64,000 nt of DNA from Paulinella micropora (taxonomy: Eukaryota > Cercozoa > Imbricatea > Euglyphida): the NCBI GenBank assembly GCA_009731375.1, contig BJOX01000152.1:288480-352479 (forward strand), in the 5' to 3' direction. Below, in pieces: positions 1 through 10,653 of this stretch. Each line of letters opens with the position of its first letter. Within the stretch, counting starts at the first letter, position 1. The notes under the pieces were generated by a model. It was not told the DNA's origin. It did not search any database and was given only the letters and a program-made list of their open reading frames with translations. The position numbers and the translations under genes are program-made.

Positions 1-555
<555 letters not shown>

Positions 556-852
556 TACAAATAATAATAAAATGTGTAACGTAAGGTATAGTGAAAATTT
601 TCGGCCAGAACAAAGTATCTCGAAATAACGGACAATTTGTTATTCAAAGTTGTGAAGAATTTCGGCCAGCCGGTAATTACGGTACATTTGTTGTCCACAA
701 ACATAAAAGTTTAGCCCGAAATTCCCCGTATTTACGGTTTGCCGAAAGGTGAGGTGATCGAAATTTTTCACACGACCTCACGGTGTTTAAATGATAAACG
801 AACAAGCAAAAAACAAACAAAGAAACTGACAAAGAAACAACGAAAGAGAAAG

Positions 853-855
<3 letters not shown>
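556..855. other. No gene seen; AT-rich linker
   Basis: The segment TGTGTAACGTA next to an (ATA)n tract (573-583) echoes TGCGTAACGTA at 245-255, so the flanks of the hexanucleotide block carry a short direct repeat. The rest is AT-rich unique sequence without a supportable coding frame. Confidence 0.5.
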
Positions 856-856
<1 letters not shown>

Positions 857-890
<34 letters not shown>

Positions 891-960
891 CTCCCCCTTT
901 CTCTCCCTCTTTCTTTCTTTCTTTCTTTCTTTCTTTTTCCATCTTTCTCTCTCTTTCTCT
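857..960. repeat. (CT)n and (CTTT)n tracts
   Basis: Pure CT dinucleotides at about 858-886 pass into CTTT tetranucleotides at about 908-936 and mixed pyrimidines. Confidence 0.9.
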
Positions 961-992
961 TTCTTTCTTTTTCTTCTGCTTCAGACGAAAAC

Positions 993-1196
993 ACTTATGT
1001 ATGTATGTATGTATGTATGTATGTATGTATGTATGTGTGTATGTATGTATGCACATATGTAGGTATGTAGGTATGTATGTATGCATGTAATGTATGTATG
1101 TATGTATGTATGTATGTATGTATGCATGTATGTGTGTATGTATGTGTGTAAGTATGTATGTATGTATGTATGTATGTATGTATGTATGCATGTATG

Positions 1197-1227
<31 letters not shown>

Positions 1228-1474
1228 GTATGCATGTATGTAGGTATGTAGGTATGCATGTATGTATGTAATGTATGTATGTATGCATGTATGTATGTAT
1301 GTATGTATGTATGTACGTATGATGTATGTAGGTATGTATGTGTATGTATGTATGTATGTATGTATGTATGTATGTAGGTAGGTAGGTAGGTAGGTAGGTA
1401 GGTATACATGCATGTATGTACGAATGTATGTATGTATGTATGTATGTATATGTATGTATATGTATGGATGTATG

Positions 1475-1508
<34 letters not shown>

Positions 1509-1530
1509 TGTATGTATGCATTCATGTATG

Positions 1531-1562
<32 letters not shown>
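993..1562. repeat. (ATGT)n tetranucleotide array
   Basis: About 570 bp of ATGT repeats with scattered variants (GGTA at 1374-1404, GTGT, ATGC). Several very long open frames on the minus strand (HTYIHTYI pattern) are repeat translations. Confidence 0.95.
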
Positions 1563-1611
1563 AATATAAATTACAAGTCCACAAGTACATAGAGAAATAT
1601 TCAAATACTGA

Positions 1612-1838
<227 letters not shown>

Positions 1839-1869
1839 TGTATTTGAAAATCTATCAACAAAAGTGAAT

Positions 1870-1908
1870 TAGTTAGATAGATAGATAAATCGATAGATAT
1901 ATATATAT

Positions 1909-1950
<42 letters not shown>

Positions 1951-1951
1951 G

Positions 1952-1982
<31 letters not shown>

Positions 1983-2005
1983 GGATAGATAGATAGATAG
2001 ATAGA
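1870..2005. repeat. (GATA)n array
   Basis: TAGA/GATA tetranucleotides with a short (TA)n inside (about 1897-1910) and GGAT variants. Confidence 0.9.
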
Positions 2006-2189
2006 AATAGACCCCAAGACGCTCCACAACTGCAACAAACAAACACACACACAAAAAAAGAAAAATCAAATAAACAAAACAAAACATAAAAGAGCAACAA
2101 AAAACAAAACATTAAAATTAAAAAATAAAAAAAATTATTATAATAATAAAAAATCATAAAAAACCTTTTTCTTACTACCTTACTAACTT
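2006..2189. other. A-rich linker, no gene seen
   Basis: A-rich sequence with CAAA- and AAAT-type short tracts. I see no coding or structural signal. Confidence 0.4.
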
Positions 2190-2267
2190 AGGTCCGTTCT
2201 ACACCACCCTATCTATTTATCTATGTATCTATCTATTTATCTATCTATCTGTCTATCTATCTATCTG

Positions 2268-2300
<33 letters not shown>

Positions 2301-2309
2301 ATATATATA

Positions 2310-2343
<34 letters not shown>

Positions 2344-2400
2344 GAATTCCGGGTTTCTGAGGCCACTTTCTGGTGGTTTTCTTCCTGAAAAGCCTGGCCA
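2190..2400. mobile_element. Family Y inverted-repeat element, split by (TATC)n
   Basis: AGGTCCGTTCTACACCACCC at 2190-2209 is the terminal motif of a repeat seen again at about 3177, 58981 and 59887. It is followed by a (TATC)n expansion (about 2206-2342). The body then resumes with TTCCGGGTTTCTG and CCTGAAAAGCCTGG at 2346-2397, matching the copy at 59.9 kb. The tetranucleotide array thus grew inside the element or was inserted into it. Confidence 0.6.
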
Positions 2401-2405
2401 ATAAT

Positions 2406-2451
<46 letters not shown>

Positions 2452-2452
2452 G
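2401..2452. repeat. (AAT)n tract
   Basis: About 50 bp of pure AAT trinucleotide directly after the family Y fragment. Confidence 0.9.
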
Positions 2453-2477
2453 TAATACTCTAAAGCTCAGAAAAATT

Positions 2478-2720
2478 AAAAAAAAGGACAAGAGCAAGAG
2501 AGCGTGCAATCTTATGTATGTATGTATGTATGTATCTATGTATGCATGCATGTATGTATGTATGTATTTATGTAAAAAAGAAGGACGAGAGCAAGAGAGC
2601 GTGCAATGTTATGTATGTATGTATGTATGTATGTACGTATGTATGCATGTATGTATGTATGCATGCATGCATGTATGTATGTATGTATACGTACACGTAC
2701 ATGTATATATATATGTATGT
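2478..2720. repeat. Compound repeat: ~25 bp unit plus (TATG)n, two copies
   Basis: GAGCAAGAGAGCGTGCAAT followed by (TATG)n occurs at about 2490 and again at about 2588. The unit and its tetranucleotide were duplicated together. Confidence 0.75.
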
Positions 2721-2803
2721 GTGATCAGATCAAGTCACAGCAAGACTAGGCCAAGGCTACGTCAGATGTGTACCACACTGGTCGAATCAATCAAAAAAAG
2801 AGA

Positions 2804-2806
2804 GTG

Positions 2807-2862
<56 letters not shown>

Positions 2863-2889
2863 GTACTCCCCCACTGCATGCAAATCCTT

Positions 2890-2955
<66 letters not shown>

Positions 2956-2988
2956 CTAAGCTGCTGTCCATGCATCAAGCTTGGCTCA

Positions 2989-3064
<76 letters not shown>

Positions 3065-3096
3065 TCCTGGCACTTGCCAGAATGATACGATTACAA

Positions 3097-3132
<36 letters not shown>

Positions 3133-3163
3133 GAAGGAAGGAAGGAAGTAGGTAGGTAGAGAG
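2804..3163. repeat. (AAGT)n and (CTAT)n blocks
   Basis: AAGT repeats at 2804-2862, CTAT repeats at 2890-2955 and 2989-3062, and AAGT/GGAA repeats at 3097-3160. The linkers are short unique sequences without a coding signal. Confidence 0.9.
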
Positions 3164-3176
3164 AATTCAGTATAAA

Positions 3177-3231
3177 ATCCGTTCTACACCACAAACCAGA
3201 TTTCCAATTTACTGGGTGTGAAAGTGGCCAC
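3177..3231. mobile_element. Family Y fragment
   Basis: ATCCGTTCTACACCAC followed by CCAGATTTCC and CTGGGTGTGAAAGTGGC matches one end of the inverted-repeat element at 58.98 kb. Only one terminus is present. It abuts the (ATT)n tract. Confidence 0.55.
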
Positions 3232-3269
3232 AACATTCATTATTATTATTTTATTATTTTATTATTTTG

Positions 3270-3327
<58 letters not shown>

Positions 3328-3354
3328 GTTATTATTATTATTATTATTATTATT
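3232..3354. repeat. (ATT)n tract upstream of SINE-like copy 1
   Basis: ATT trinucleotide with few interruptions, ending exactly where the SINE-like repeat begins. Confidence 0.9.
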
Positions 3355-3769
3355 CAGCCCAATGGCCTTACGGCGTTAAACTGTGATGCCAACTCAAAAC
3401 CATTTGGTGGATGATGCTGGGGAGGAGGGTCGTTGGGCGCCTGTCGAAGATCTTAAACTCCGCTATGCCGGTTGATAGCCCGTGGACCCAGCGGATACCA
3501 AATTGTTATGGGTGGGGTTTTGAGGTAGTTCTAGCAACCATGCTTGGTGTACGCACTTGCACATTCGGCAACGTTTTGCAAGAGGTTGTTGGGACTGCGG
3601 AATAACCTCGGCTTAGTGTAGTCTTGCCCTCAGGAGCTCCATCGGTGGCCCCTATAATCAGTCGAGAGACTGACTAGGTGGGGATGGAGCACCTCGAACA
3701 AGGGCATGGAGGCCCAAGTCCGGAAGTGGATCGTGCCATCAGCTGCATCAGTATGCCTTAGAGGAAGTA
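3355..3769 (+). mobile_element. SINE-like repeat R, copy 1
   Basis: A ~415 bp unit beginning CAGCCCAATGGCC directly after (ATT)n and ending TGCCTTAGAGGAAGTAT directly before (ATT)n. A second copy with the same ends lies at 4030-4439 and an antisense fragment at 40621-40712. No coding frame is kept between copies. I see no convincing pol III box, so it may be a SINE or a short non-autonomous derivative of a LINE. Its last bases, GAGGAAG then TATT repeats, resemble the 3' end of the LINE at 10.59 kb. Confidence 0.7.
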
Positions 3770-3875
3770 TATTATTATTATTTTATTTTATTATTTTATC
3801 ATTTTAATATTATGATTATTATTATTATCATTATTATTATTATTATTATTATTATTGTTATTATTATCATTATTA

Positions 3876-3924
<49 letters not shown>

Positions 3925-3935
3925 TACTATTGTTA

Positions 3936-3971
<36 letters not shown>

Positions 3972-4029
3972 GTACTACTACTACTATTTATTTGTTATTA
4001 TTATTATTATTATCATTATTATTATTATT
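3770..4029. repeat. (ATT)n tract between SINE-like copies
   Basis: About 260 bp of ATT with TTTA, ATC and ACT interruptions. It joins the tail of copy 1 to the head of copy 2. Confidence 0.9.
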
Positions 4030-4436
4030 CAGCCCAATGGCCTCAAGGCATTAAACTGTGACGCCAACTCATAACCCTTTGGTGGTAGATGCTGGGGAGG
4101 AGGGTCGTTGCGCGCGTAAAAGATCTTAAACTCCGCATATGCTGGTTGATAGCCCAGGACCCAGCAGACACCAGATTGTTATGGGTGGGGTTTCGAGGCA
4201 GCTCTAGCAACCGCGCTTGGTGTATGCACTTGCACATTCGGTGACGTCTTGCAAGAGGTTGCTGGGACTGCGGAATAACCTCGGCTTAAAGCAGTCTTGC
4301 CCTCAGGAGCTCCATCGGTGGCCCCGATCATCAGGCGAGAGACTGACACGGGGGGGTGGAGGACCTCGAACAAGGGTATTGGAGGCTTATGTCCCTTGAC
4401 GATATGCCATTAGCTGCATCAGTACGCCTCAGATAT

Positions 4437-4439
<3 letters not shown>
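4030..4439 (+). mobile_element. SINE-like repeat R, copy 2
   Basis: This copy has the same head (CAGCCCAATGGCC) and tail (GCATCAGTACGCCTCAGATA) as copy 1, in the same orientation, with many substitutions. Both copies are therefore fairly old. (ATT)n flanks it on both sides. Confidence 0.7.
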
Positions 4440-4495
<56 letters not shown>

Positions 4496-4505
4496 CATTA
4501 TTATT
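4440..4505. repeat. (ATT)n tract before the LINE
   Basis: About 65 bp of ATT. It is both the tail of SINE-like copy 2 and the left flank of the LINE. Confidence 0.9.
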
Positions 4506-4803
4506 CTGGAGGGGTGCACAAGATGGCACTCCATGGGAAGAGGAGGTGGTTGGGCCTCTCCCCACGAAGGTGACCGCTTGGGGAGGGCGGTCACCGGGAT
4601 ATGCGCAACTCTCAACTGGGCATTTACTCGGTAGGGGTTCGGCCAGGCAGGTTGTGGGGTTGTCTGTTGGATTGTTGGTTGGCTCGTTTTTCTTGGCTGT
4701 TGGTTTGGGTCTGGTTTCCTGGTTAGCCCATTTTCGCCGAATTTCCTGCCGAGTAAATGCCTGGGGGCTTCCAGTTCCGGTTTGGTGATCTTGTTGAGGT
4801 GAG

Positions 4804-4946
4804 CATTCGGAGGAAACAGTACCGAGATGGGTTGAAGATAGGATTCACATTGAGCCGAGATGGGGCTGAGTTGACCTGTTCCAACTCGGCTCCATTTCGG
4901 CTTCATGTTAATCCTATCTTCATCCTATCTGGGTTTTGTCTCCTCC
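4804..4946 (+). other. Long imperfect inverted repeat (hairpin) in LINE 5' region
   Basis: Arms 4834-4873 and 4882-4921 pair over 40 positions around an 8-nt loop (4874-4881). Most mismatches are G-to-A differences that become G:U wobbles in RNA. Pairing continues more weakly outward (GGAGGAAACAGTACC at about 4810 against the 4930-4945 region). A second short inverted repeat, CATTTACTCGG / CCGAGTAAATG, lies just upstream at about 4622 and 4751. Confidence 0.7.
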
Positions 4947-5497
4947 CTATCTTCGCTTCTTCGGGGTTGCCTAACTGGAACACATGATGAGCGCACGTTG
5001 GAGAGGGGCTTCAGTCGGTCCCAATGCCTTGCCAGTGCCTTGCTGCGTTGCCGTGCCTTGCCCCATGCATTCACACCCTCCACCGTTGCATTTCTAACTG
5101 AGCAGCTTCGGCTGGGATTACTATACTTGTCTGTAAGACCCTATAGGTACCGCTAGGTTCGCGCCTTCTATACCCACGTGGGGGAAGGAGTTTCAGCGGC
5201 ACGCCGTCCGATCTGGCTCCACTCGGGGACACCCGTACCTCATGATGTGTATTGTTAGGAGCAGCTGAAAGTCCATAAGGCATGAGAGTAGAGGCGTTGG
5301 CGATGCGATGGAGAGTGTGTGTAGTGCGTGAGGCAGGTTCTGGCGACGCTGGGGGTGCTGGCGGGCGCCGAAGGGCACGAAGCGACGCGGCAGCGTCCAG
5401 TGACACCGGCGGAAATGCGTGTAGTGTGTGTTGCAGATACCGCCGATGCTATTTGCATGGACGGGCGCTTTCCTCGGCGTAAAGAGGCGCGGCGGTG

Positions 5498-6949
5498 ATG
5501 GCCAGCGACATTGGCCGTCTACTACTCTCAATGGATTACAAATACGCGAAGCACGGAGCTACCACTGTGGCCCTTATGGGACAAGGTAGAATCGCCGAAG
5601 ACCTGGACAATCCCCGTGGGAATGCCTCTTCGACGGGCTCTGGCCCGATGTCCCAGGATGGGAGGATGAGGGCTCGCGTATATGACGGAATTCCTGAACC
5701 ACGTGGAGAGGCTATCTTAGCTGCGCCTCATCCTTCCTCCCCAAACCTGGCACACGGGTCGGCGCTTCAACATAAGGCGAGCGGCGCTATATGGCAGATG
5801 GCACCGCCGCCTCGACGGTACCGGCGGGTAGATCGGTACGACAAGGACGGGCGTAATCTGATTGTCTGGGGGCTCTCAGAACGCGCCAATCTACAGGAGA
5901 TCGCCTCCAAAATGAGCGGTCTTGGTCTGGTGGTCCCGGTAATGGAGTGGCAAGGCCAGCGAATGTCTCGTCACCTGGAGCTGGTCTACGAGGACGATGA
6001 CAGCAGGCAGACGGCGTTGCAGCAACTCAAACATCTCAAATTCTTCGGCAGAGGGGTCAATGTGGCCCTTGGGCGCAGGTTCAGGGACAGGGAACGTGTC
6101 CGAAGGCTTATTCGCATCCATCTGCGTGGGGAAGCGGCGGTCCGGAAGGAGGAAGCTGCGACGGGATATCGCGTCTTGCCTCTGCATGAAGAATGTGTCG
6201 ATGATGTGCAGGTGGTGTCTTCGGAATTGGCTGCCGATGCACCTAAGTGTGTGTCTGAGTGTGCTGATGTGCATGTGGTGCCCCTGCATTCGGCGGCCAG
6301 TGCAGTGGGGGACCAACCTGCGCAAGCACCTGCAGAGGGGGGCAGCACGAGGGCGGAAGCCAAGCGCGGCCGTCGGGTCCGGAAACGAGCCAAGAAGCAC
6401 CGCTCCAAGCAGTTCGATACCGGCTTCAAGCTACTCGTCGCGAGTCACAACTGGCAGGGTAAAACGGGATACGACAACGTAGGCACGGCGGAATGGGCAT
6501 CATTCTACAAGCACGAGGGCTGGCTAGTCATCGGGGCTCAGGAGCACCGCATGGGCAAGAAGCAACTTTCCAAATGCAGCCTGGATGGATTCCGGATTTT
6601 TGGAAAACCTGCGGAGGTCAGCAAGAAAAATCGCTGCAAGGGTGGGGTTCTATTCGCGGTGGCTAACTTCCTTGGTCCGTATTGCAACCTGGTGTCAGCC
6701 CCCGCAAGTGTGGCTGCGTATCGCCTCGGGTGTTACCGGCGCTCAGGATATCTATGTGGGCAACGGCTACTTTCCCCAGGAAACGCAGGAAGAAGAGTCG
6801 TCAGAGGCGTATGCGGCCTGGCAGGCAGCTATAGCTTTTTTTGGAGCCAAAGGTCTTGTGGTCACGGTGGCGGATGCCAACGCGAAGCTCGGGCCGGCAT
6901 GCAGCCGAAAAGAGGAGGGCATCGTCGGTCAGCACGGGGAGGTCGATGA
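5498..6949 (+). CDS. LINE N-terminal region: RRM-like domain and start of AP endonuclease
   Basis: The frame opens with ATG at 5498 (MASDIGRLLL). Residues about 120-200 (NLIVWGLS ... HLELVYEDDDSRQTALQQLK) look like an RRM-like fold of the kind found in LINE ORF1 proteins; this is by pattern only. A basic stretch (KRGRRVRKRAKKHRSKQ) precedes the AP-endonuclease start: VASHNWQGK supplies the catalytic Asn, and GAQEHR the Glu. The useful frame ends near 6710 (NLVSAP), after which the endonuclease continues in the next frame (6585-10592). I infer one ORF broken by a small indel. The tail past about 6710 is out-of-frame sequence. Confidence 0.7.
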   Translation: MASDIGRLLLSMDYKYAKHGATTVALMGQGRIAEDLDNPRGNASSTGSGPMSQDGRMRARVYDGIPEPRGEAILAAPHPSSPNLAHGSALQHKASGAIWQMAPPPRRYRRVDRYDKDGRNLIVWGLSERANLQEIASKMSGLGLVVPVMEWQGQRMSRHLELVYEDDDSRQTALQQLKHLKFFGRGVNVALGRRFRDRERVRRLIRIHLRGEAAVRKEEAATGYRVLPLHEECVDDVQVVSSELAADAPKCVSECADVHVVPLHSAASAVGDQPAQAPAEGGSTRAEAKRGRRVRKRAKKHRSKQFDTGFKLLVASHNWQGKTGYDNVGTAEWASFYKHEGWLVIGAQEHRMGKKQLSKCSLDGFRIFGKPAEVSKKNRCKGGVLFAVANFLGPYCNLVSAPASVAAYRLGCYRRSGYLCGQRLLSPGNAGRRVVRGVCGLAGSYSFFWSQRSCGHGGGCQREARAGMQPKRGGHRRSARGGR

Positions 6950-9900
6950 TAAGGGAGCACCGGTACGTTCGGAGAACGGCAAGAGACTCGCGGCTGTCCT
7001 CGTCGCTACGGGCCTGCGAAATCTGAGCGGCTTCTCGTGCCCAGTGGAAGGGTCCTACTGGTGGTCCCGGCGTGAGCAGCGCGGCATGGGCACAGGCAAG
7101 CACCTCCTCGATTACATCTGCGCGTCGCCTGGCTTGGCATCTGGAGCAAAGTTCGGAGTATGCGAAGATGATCTTGATACGGACCACAAGGCAGTATGGG
7201 CCGAACTGACGTGGAGCGGCCAGCGCCGGCCAAAGCGGGCTGCGAAACCTTACAGGTCCTTTCGTGTTGATAAGCTTATTGGTGCTGGTGTCTCGGGTAA
7301 TGATCACGCTGCGAAGCAAGCGCTGGATTATCTACGCGACAAGTTCGATGACGTATTCCAGCATTGCCTACAGAAGCTTGGAGTGCATCAGCTGCCTGAG
7401 CTTGACCTATCGGGTGGTGCCGACAGCCAACGGGTGGTAGATGACGTCACCGAGCGAGTGGCGCAGTCCTTCCGAATGGCGGCGCACCGGGTCCTTGGCT
7501 CCAGATGTATACGACCCCGTTTCACCAACAATTGGTTCGACGGGGAGCTAAAGGAGCTCATTCAGCAGCGCCGGGAGGCCTACGCAGCATACAGGAGGGA
7601 TGAATCGAATGCGGAAGCCCGTCTGAATTGGCTACGGCTCCGCAAGCAAATTCGGAAGGCAACTCGGGCCAAGAAGTCCGCCTCCTTCAAGCAAGTGCAG
7701 GAAGAAGCGGTCAAATGTCAACGCGAGCAATCCTCAAAGCGCTTTTGGCTACTCGCGAAGCGGCTTGGCGGGGCACGCAGAACGAAGGTCTCCGCGCCGG
7801 TGCAAAGGGAGGATGGCTCACTGGCGTGTACGCTGCCGGAAAAGGTCGCTCGGTGGGAGGAATTTCGGAAAAATTCGGTGAAGCCACGGGAAAATCCGGC
7901 AAGTGCGGCTGTTGTGGTGGAGTGCTGTGCAGAAGCAGGCTCGCTGGAGTGGGAGGAAGCCGAAGCTAAGCGGCAGTTCCACTGGAACGATCGCTTCAGA
8001 GATGAGGTGGCCCGGGCTATGAAGGAGCACGAAGTAGGTGAAGACACTTGCGAAGAGCTGGACAAGCCGTTCACGCAAGAGGAGGTCCTTGCAAGGCAAC
8101 GTGCCCTGAATAACCACAAAGCTTGTGGCGAGGACAAAGTGAAGAACGAGATGCTCAAGTATGGCGGCGCCTACATCAATGGCTACTTAACGCAGTACTT
8201 CAACTGGATTCGAGAAGCCGAGAGGACTCCAAAAGCTTGGGGCAAGGGAATCATCGTCAATATCCCCAAGGGTGGGGATCCTACGGATCCTGACAACTGG
8301 AGGGATATCTCGATTATTAGTTGCCTTGGTAAGCTGTATCTGTCCTTATTAGCTACTCGTCTAACGCTCTTCGTGGATGGCCCGGATAAGCTACGTCCAG
8401 AGCAGGGAGGCTTCCGCCCGGGGCGTCGCACTACGGATCAGGTCTTTACCCTTTGGCAGAGGTTGAAGGGGCGTCAGCAGCAGAAGCGGGAGTCGTATGT
8501 CCTGTTCGTCGATCTACGCAAGGCTTTCCCGTCTGTTTGGAGAGATGGCCTATTTGAGAGGCTCTGGAAGCTGGGTGTAAGGGGCAAGTTCTGGCGCACG
8601 CTACGCAGGTGCTACGAGCAGACTTCGTCGCAAGTGCTAGTTGATGGAGCACTCACCCCCGAAGTACTGGAGGGTGTAGGCGTCCAACAGGGGTCCCCTC
8701 TCTCTCCCACACTCTTCAACGTCTTTATGGATGAGCTGTGTGATCGGCTGGCGAGTGCCCTCAAGATCACGGATGTGAAGCGGCTGAACGACATCAAGGC
8801 ACTTCTATACGCGGACGACGTGGCCCTCATCGCTCACAGTCGCACCGAGCTCCAGAAGATGGTCAATGTTGTGGCCAAGTTCGCGGAAGATTACCGGCTG
8901 GAAGTCAACTTGAAGCCCGGCAAGACGGAAATCATGCCCATTTACACGTCGAGCAAGGCGAAACGACCAAGTATCAGGGAGCGAGGTGAGCCCGTGGTGT
9001 GGTTTCGCGGCCAGAAGCTTTGTGTCACCAGTCAGTACAAGTACCTGGGAGTGGTTATCACCGACGACCTGAAGTGGAAGGAGCAGGCCCTGCGGGCTAC
9101 GCGTGTCACTGAAGTCGCCACCGCAGGTTGGTACTCTTTGTGGTGTGCAGGTGAGATACAAGCTAGGTATCGTCTCATGTGCTGGAATCAACTTGTGGGG
9201 GCCAAGCTGAAGTACGCCTTCGATGTCTGGCGTGCCCCCGTATCGCAGCTCACCAAGCTGGAGGCAGCAATGCTGCGCCCCATGAGGATGATTCTCGGCA
9301 TCAGCCCTAAGACAAGCAAGTGGATTACACTCTTTCTGGCGCGCTCTTTGAGTGCGGAGCGTTTGCGGCGGGCGGCGCAACTGAAGTTCTATGGACGGCT
9401 GCGTGTTCTACCGGAGAAGCGATTTCCTGTCATCGCATCTCAAGTCAAATCCGACTGGACTGCGGAGGCCGAAGGCGCTATCAGGGACTCAATGGATCTA
9501 CAACAAGGGCTTCAGGAGCTCCTAAATAGCTCAGAGAAGGACCTCGAGGGTTGGTGTTCGACTGTGGACAAGTGGGCCCTTCAGCAGGACGTCAAGATGG
9601 TGCAGCAACTGATGTGGGACAAGCGAGAGGCAGGCAGCGATCTTACTGATGGCCTGCGAGTCATCCTAAGACAAGTCTTTGGAACTAAGGAGTTCCCAAG
9701 ATGGGTAGCCCTTGATGATGCGCATTATAATCTGCTTCGGAGAAGGTTGCTCAGCTGCAACAACCGCCTTCGGTTGTACCGCAGCAAGTTGGTCAGTGGC
9801 ATGTCCCCTCGCTGCTTCTGTTGTCATGATGATGTCAATGAGTCCCTTGCGCACTTCTTATGGGATTGCCCCATGCATGAGGGGAGACGTAAGCAGCTGT

Positions 9901-10592
9901 TGCTGAGTATGCAGAGGCTCGGTGGCATGGCTGTGGGGGGTGCTGAGGGGGATGGAGGGAGTGAGGAGGGTGGTGAGGTCGTAGGCGGTGAGGTTGTGGT
10001 GGAGGATGTGTTGCTTGGGCGGGAGCGGGAGGGCTCTGTGCGGCAGGGTTGGGATGATATGTCGCCTGTGGATCAATCACGATTGTTTTGTAAGCTTTTT
10101 CAGGGGAAGTCGCGCTTCCGCAGTAACTTTAGGCTTGCTGCGTTGTTAGGGGTTACAGCGTTGCGTCCCCCTCCAAAGTTGGATGTGTTGTTTGGATCAT
10201 ATGTGTCTGAGTGTTGGTCTGCTAGGGAGGGTAAAAGGGAGGAGCTTGGGGTGGAGGATGGGGGCGAGGAGGTGATTGACCTCACTGAGGTTCCATCAGC
10301 TTCTGTCCCACCCTCTCCCCCAAGTGACGTTGATGTTGCGCGGCGCGGCCGTCCGCGCAGTGTGGACGTCCTGGCTAGAGAGAGGGGTTCGGGAGCGCAG
10401 CGTAGTGTCTCCGAGTTCTTCTCTTCAGCTAACACCCTCGCATCTAGCTCTTCATGCACTTCACAACCCCCATCTGCCCCTGCTGTTGCTGTTGCTGCTA
10501 TGTCTGTTTGGTGTTCTGACGATGCGTTGGGATCGGCTGACCCCGGTGACCCAATGGAGGCACATGTCCAGAATCTGGATCTGATGCTATAG
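6585..10592 (+). CDS. LINE endonuclease C-part, reverse transcriptase and CCHC finger
   Basis: The meaningful part begins at about 6713, so the ATG at 6585 is probably not a real start. The AP endonuclease resumes with DIYVGNGYFPQ, VADANAKLG, LDYICAS and DTDHKAVW (the usual SDH is TDH here). The reverse transcriptase follows with PEQGGFRPGRRTTDQVF, FVDLRKAFPSVWR, VQQGSPLSPTLFNVFMDEL and the catalytic box LLYADDVALIA (about 8806-8832). A CCHC-type zinc finger (CFCCHDDVNESLAHFLWDC, about 9814-9870) follows, as in many LINEs, then an acidic/Gly-rich low-complexity tail ending in TAG at 10590. I see no RNase H. Apart from the single frame break the ORF is intact, so the copy is young. Confidence 0.85.
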   Translation: MDSGFLENLRRSARKIAARVGFYSRWLTSLVRIATWCQPPQVWLRIASGVTGAQDIYVGNGYFPQETQEEESSEAYAAWQAAIAFFGAKGLVVTVADANAKLGPACSRKEEGIVGQHGEVDDKGAPVRSENGKRLAAVLVATGLRNLSGFSCPVEGSYWWSRREQRGMGTGKHLLDYICASPGLASGAKFGVCEDDLDTDHKAVWAELTWSGQRRPKRAAKPYRSFRVDKLIGAGVSGNDHAAKQALDYLRDKFDDVFQHCLQKLGVHQLPELDLSGGADSQRVVDDVTERVAQSFRMAAHRVLGSRCIRPRFTNNWFDGELKELIQQRREAYAAYRRDESNAEARLNWLRLRKQIRKATRAKKSASFKQVQEEAVKCQREQSSKRFWLLAKRLGGARRTKVSAPVQREDGSLACTLPEKVARWEEFRKNSVKPRENPASAAVVVECCAEAGSLEWEEAEAKRQFHWNDRFRDEVARAMKEHEVGEDTCEELDKPFTQEEVLARQRALNNHKACGEDKVKNEMLKYGGAYINGYLTQYFNWIREAERTPKAWGKGIIVNIPKGGDPTDPDNWRDISIISCLGKLYLSLLATRLTLFVDGPDKLRPEQGGFRPGRRTTDQVFTLWQRLKGRQQQKRESYVLFVDLRKAFPSVWRDGLFERLWKLGVRGKFWRTLRRCYEQTSSQVLVDGALTPEVLEGVGVQQGSPLSPTLFNVFMDELCDRLASALKITDVKRLNDIKALLYADDVALIAHSRTELQKMVNVVAKFAEDYRLEVNLKPGKTEIMPIYTSSKAKRPSIRERGEPVVWFRGQKLCVTSQYKYLGVVITDDLKWKEQALRATRVTEVATAGWYSLWCAGEIQARYRLMCWNQLVGAKLKYAFDVWRAPVSQLTKLEAAMLRPMRMILGISPKTSKWITLFLARSLSAERLRRAAQLKFYGRLRVLPEKRFPVIASQVKSDWTAEAEGAIRDSMDLQQGLQELLNSSEKDLEGWCSTVDKWALQQDVKMVQQLMWDKREAGSDLTDGLRVILRQVFGTKEFPRWVALDDAHYNLLRRRLLSCNNRLRLYRSKLVSGMSPRCFCCHDDVNESLAHFLWDCPMHEGRRKQLLLSMQRLGGMAVGGAEGDGGSEEGGEVVGGEVVVEDVLLGREREGSVRQGWDDMSPVDQSRLFCKLFQGKSRFRSNFRLAALLGVTALRPPPKLDVLFGSYVSECWSAREGKREELGVEDGGEEVIDLTEVPSASVPPSPPSDVDVARRGRPRSVDVLARERGSGAQRSVSEFFSSANTLASSSSCTSQPPSAPAVAVAAMSVWCSDDALGSADPGDPMEAHVQNLDLML

Positions 10593-10603
10593 TCTGAGGA
10601 AGC

Positions 10604-10604
10604 C

Positions 10605-10653
<49 letters not shown>

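Noticed and set aside
787-1604. Long minus-strand open frames with HTYI repeats
   Set aside because: They are translations of the (ATGT)n array in several frames at once, with no non-repetitive domain.
5071-5531. Overlapping minus-strand frames opposite the LINE 5' region
   Set aside because: They are shadow frames in GC-rich DNA with no start context or domain, and the LINE coding frame runs on the plus strand.
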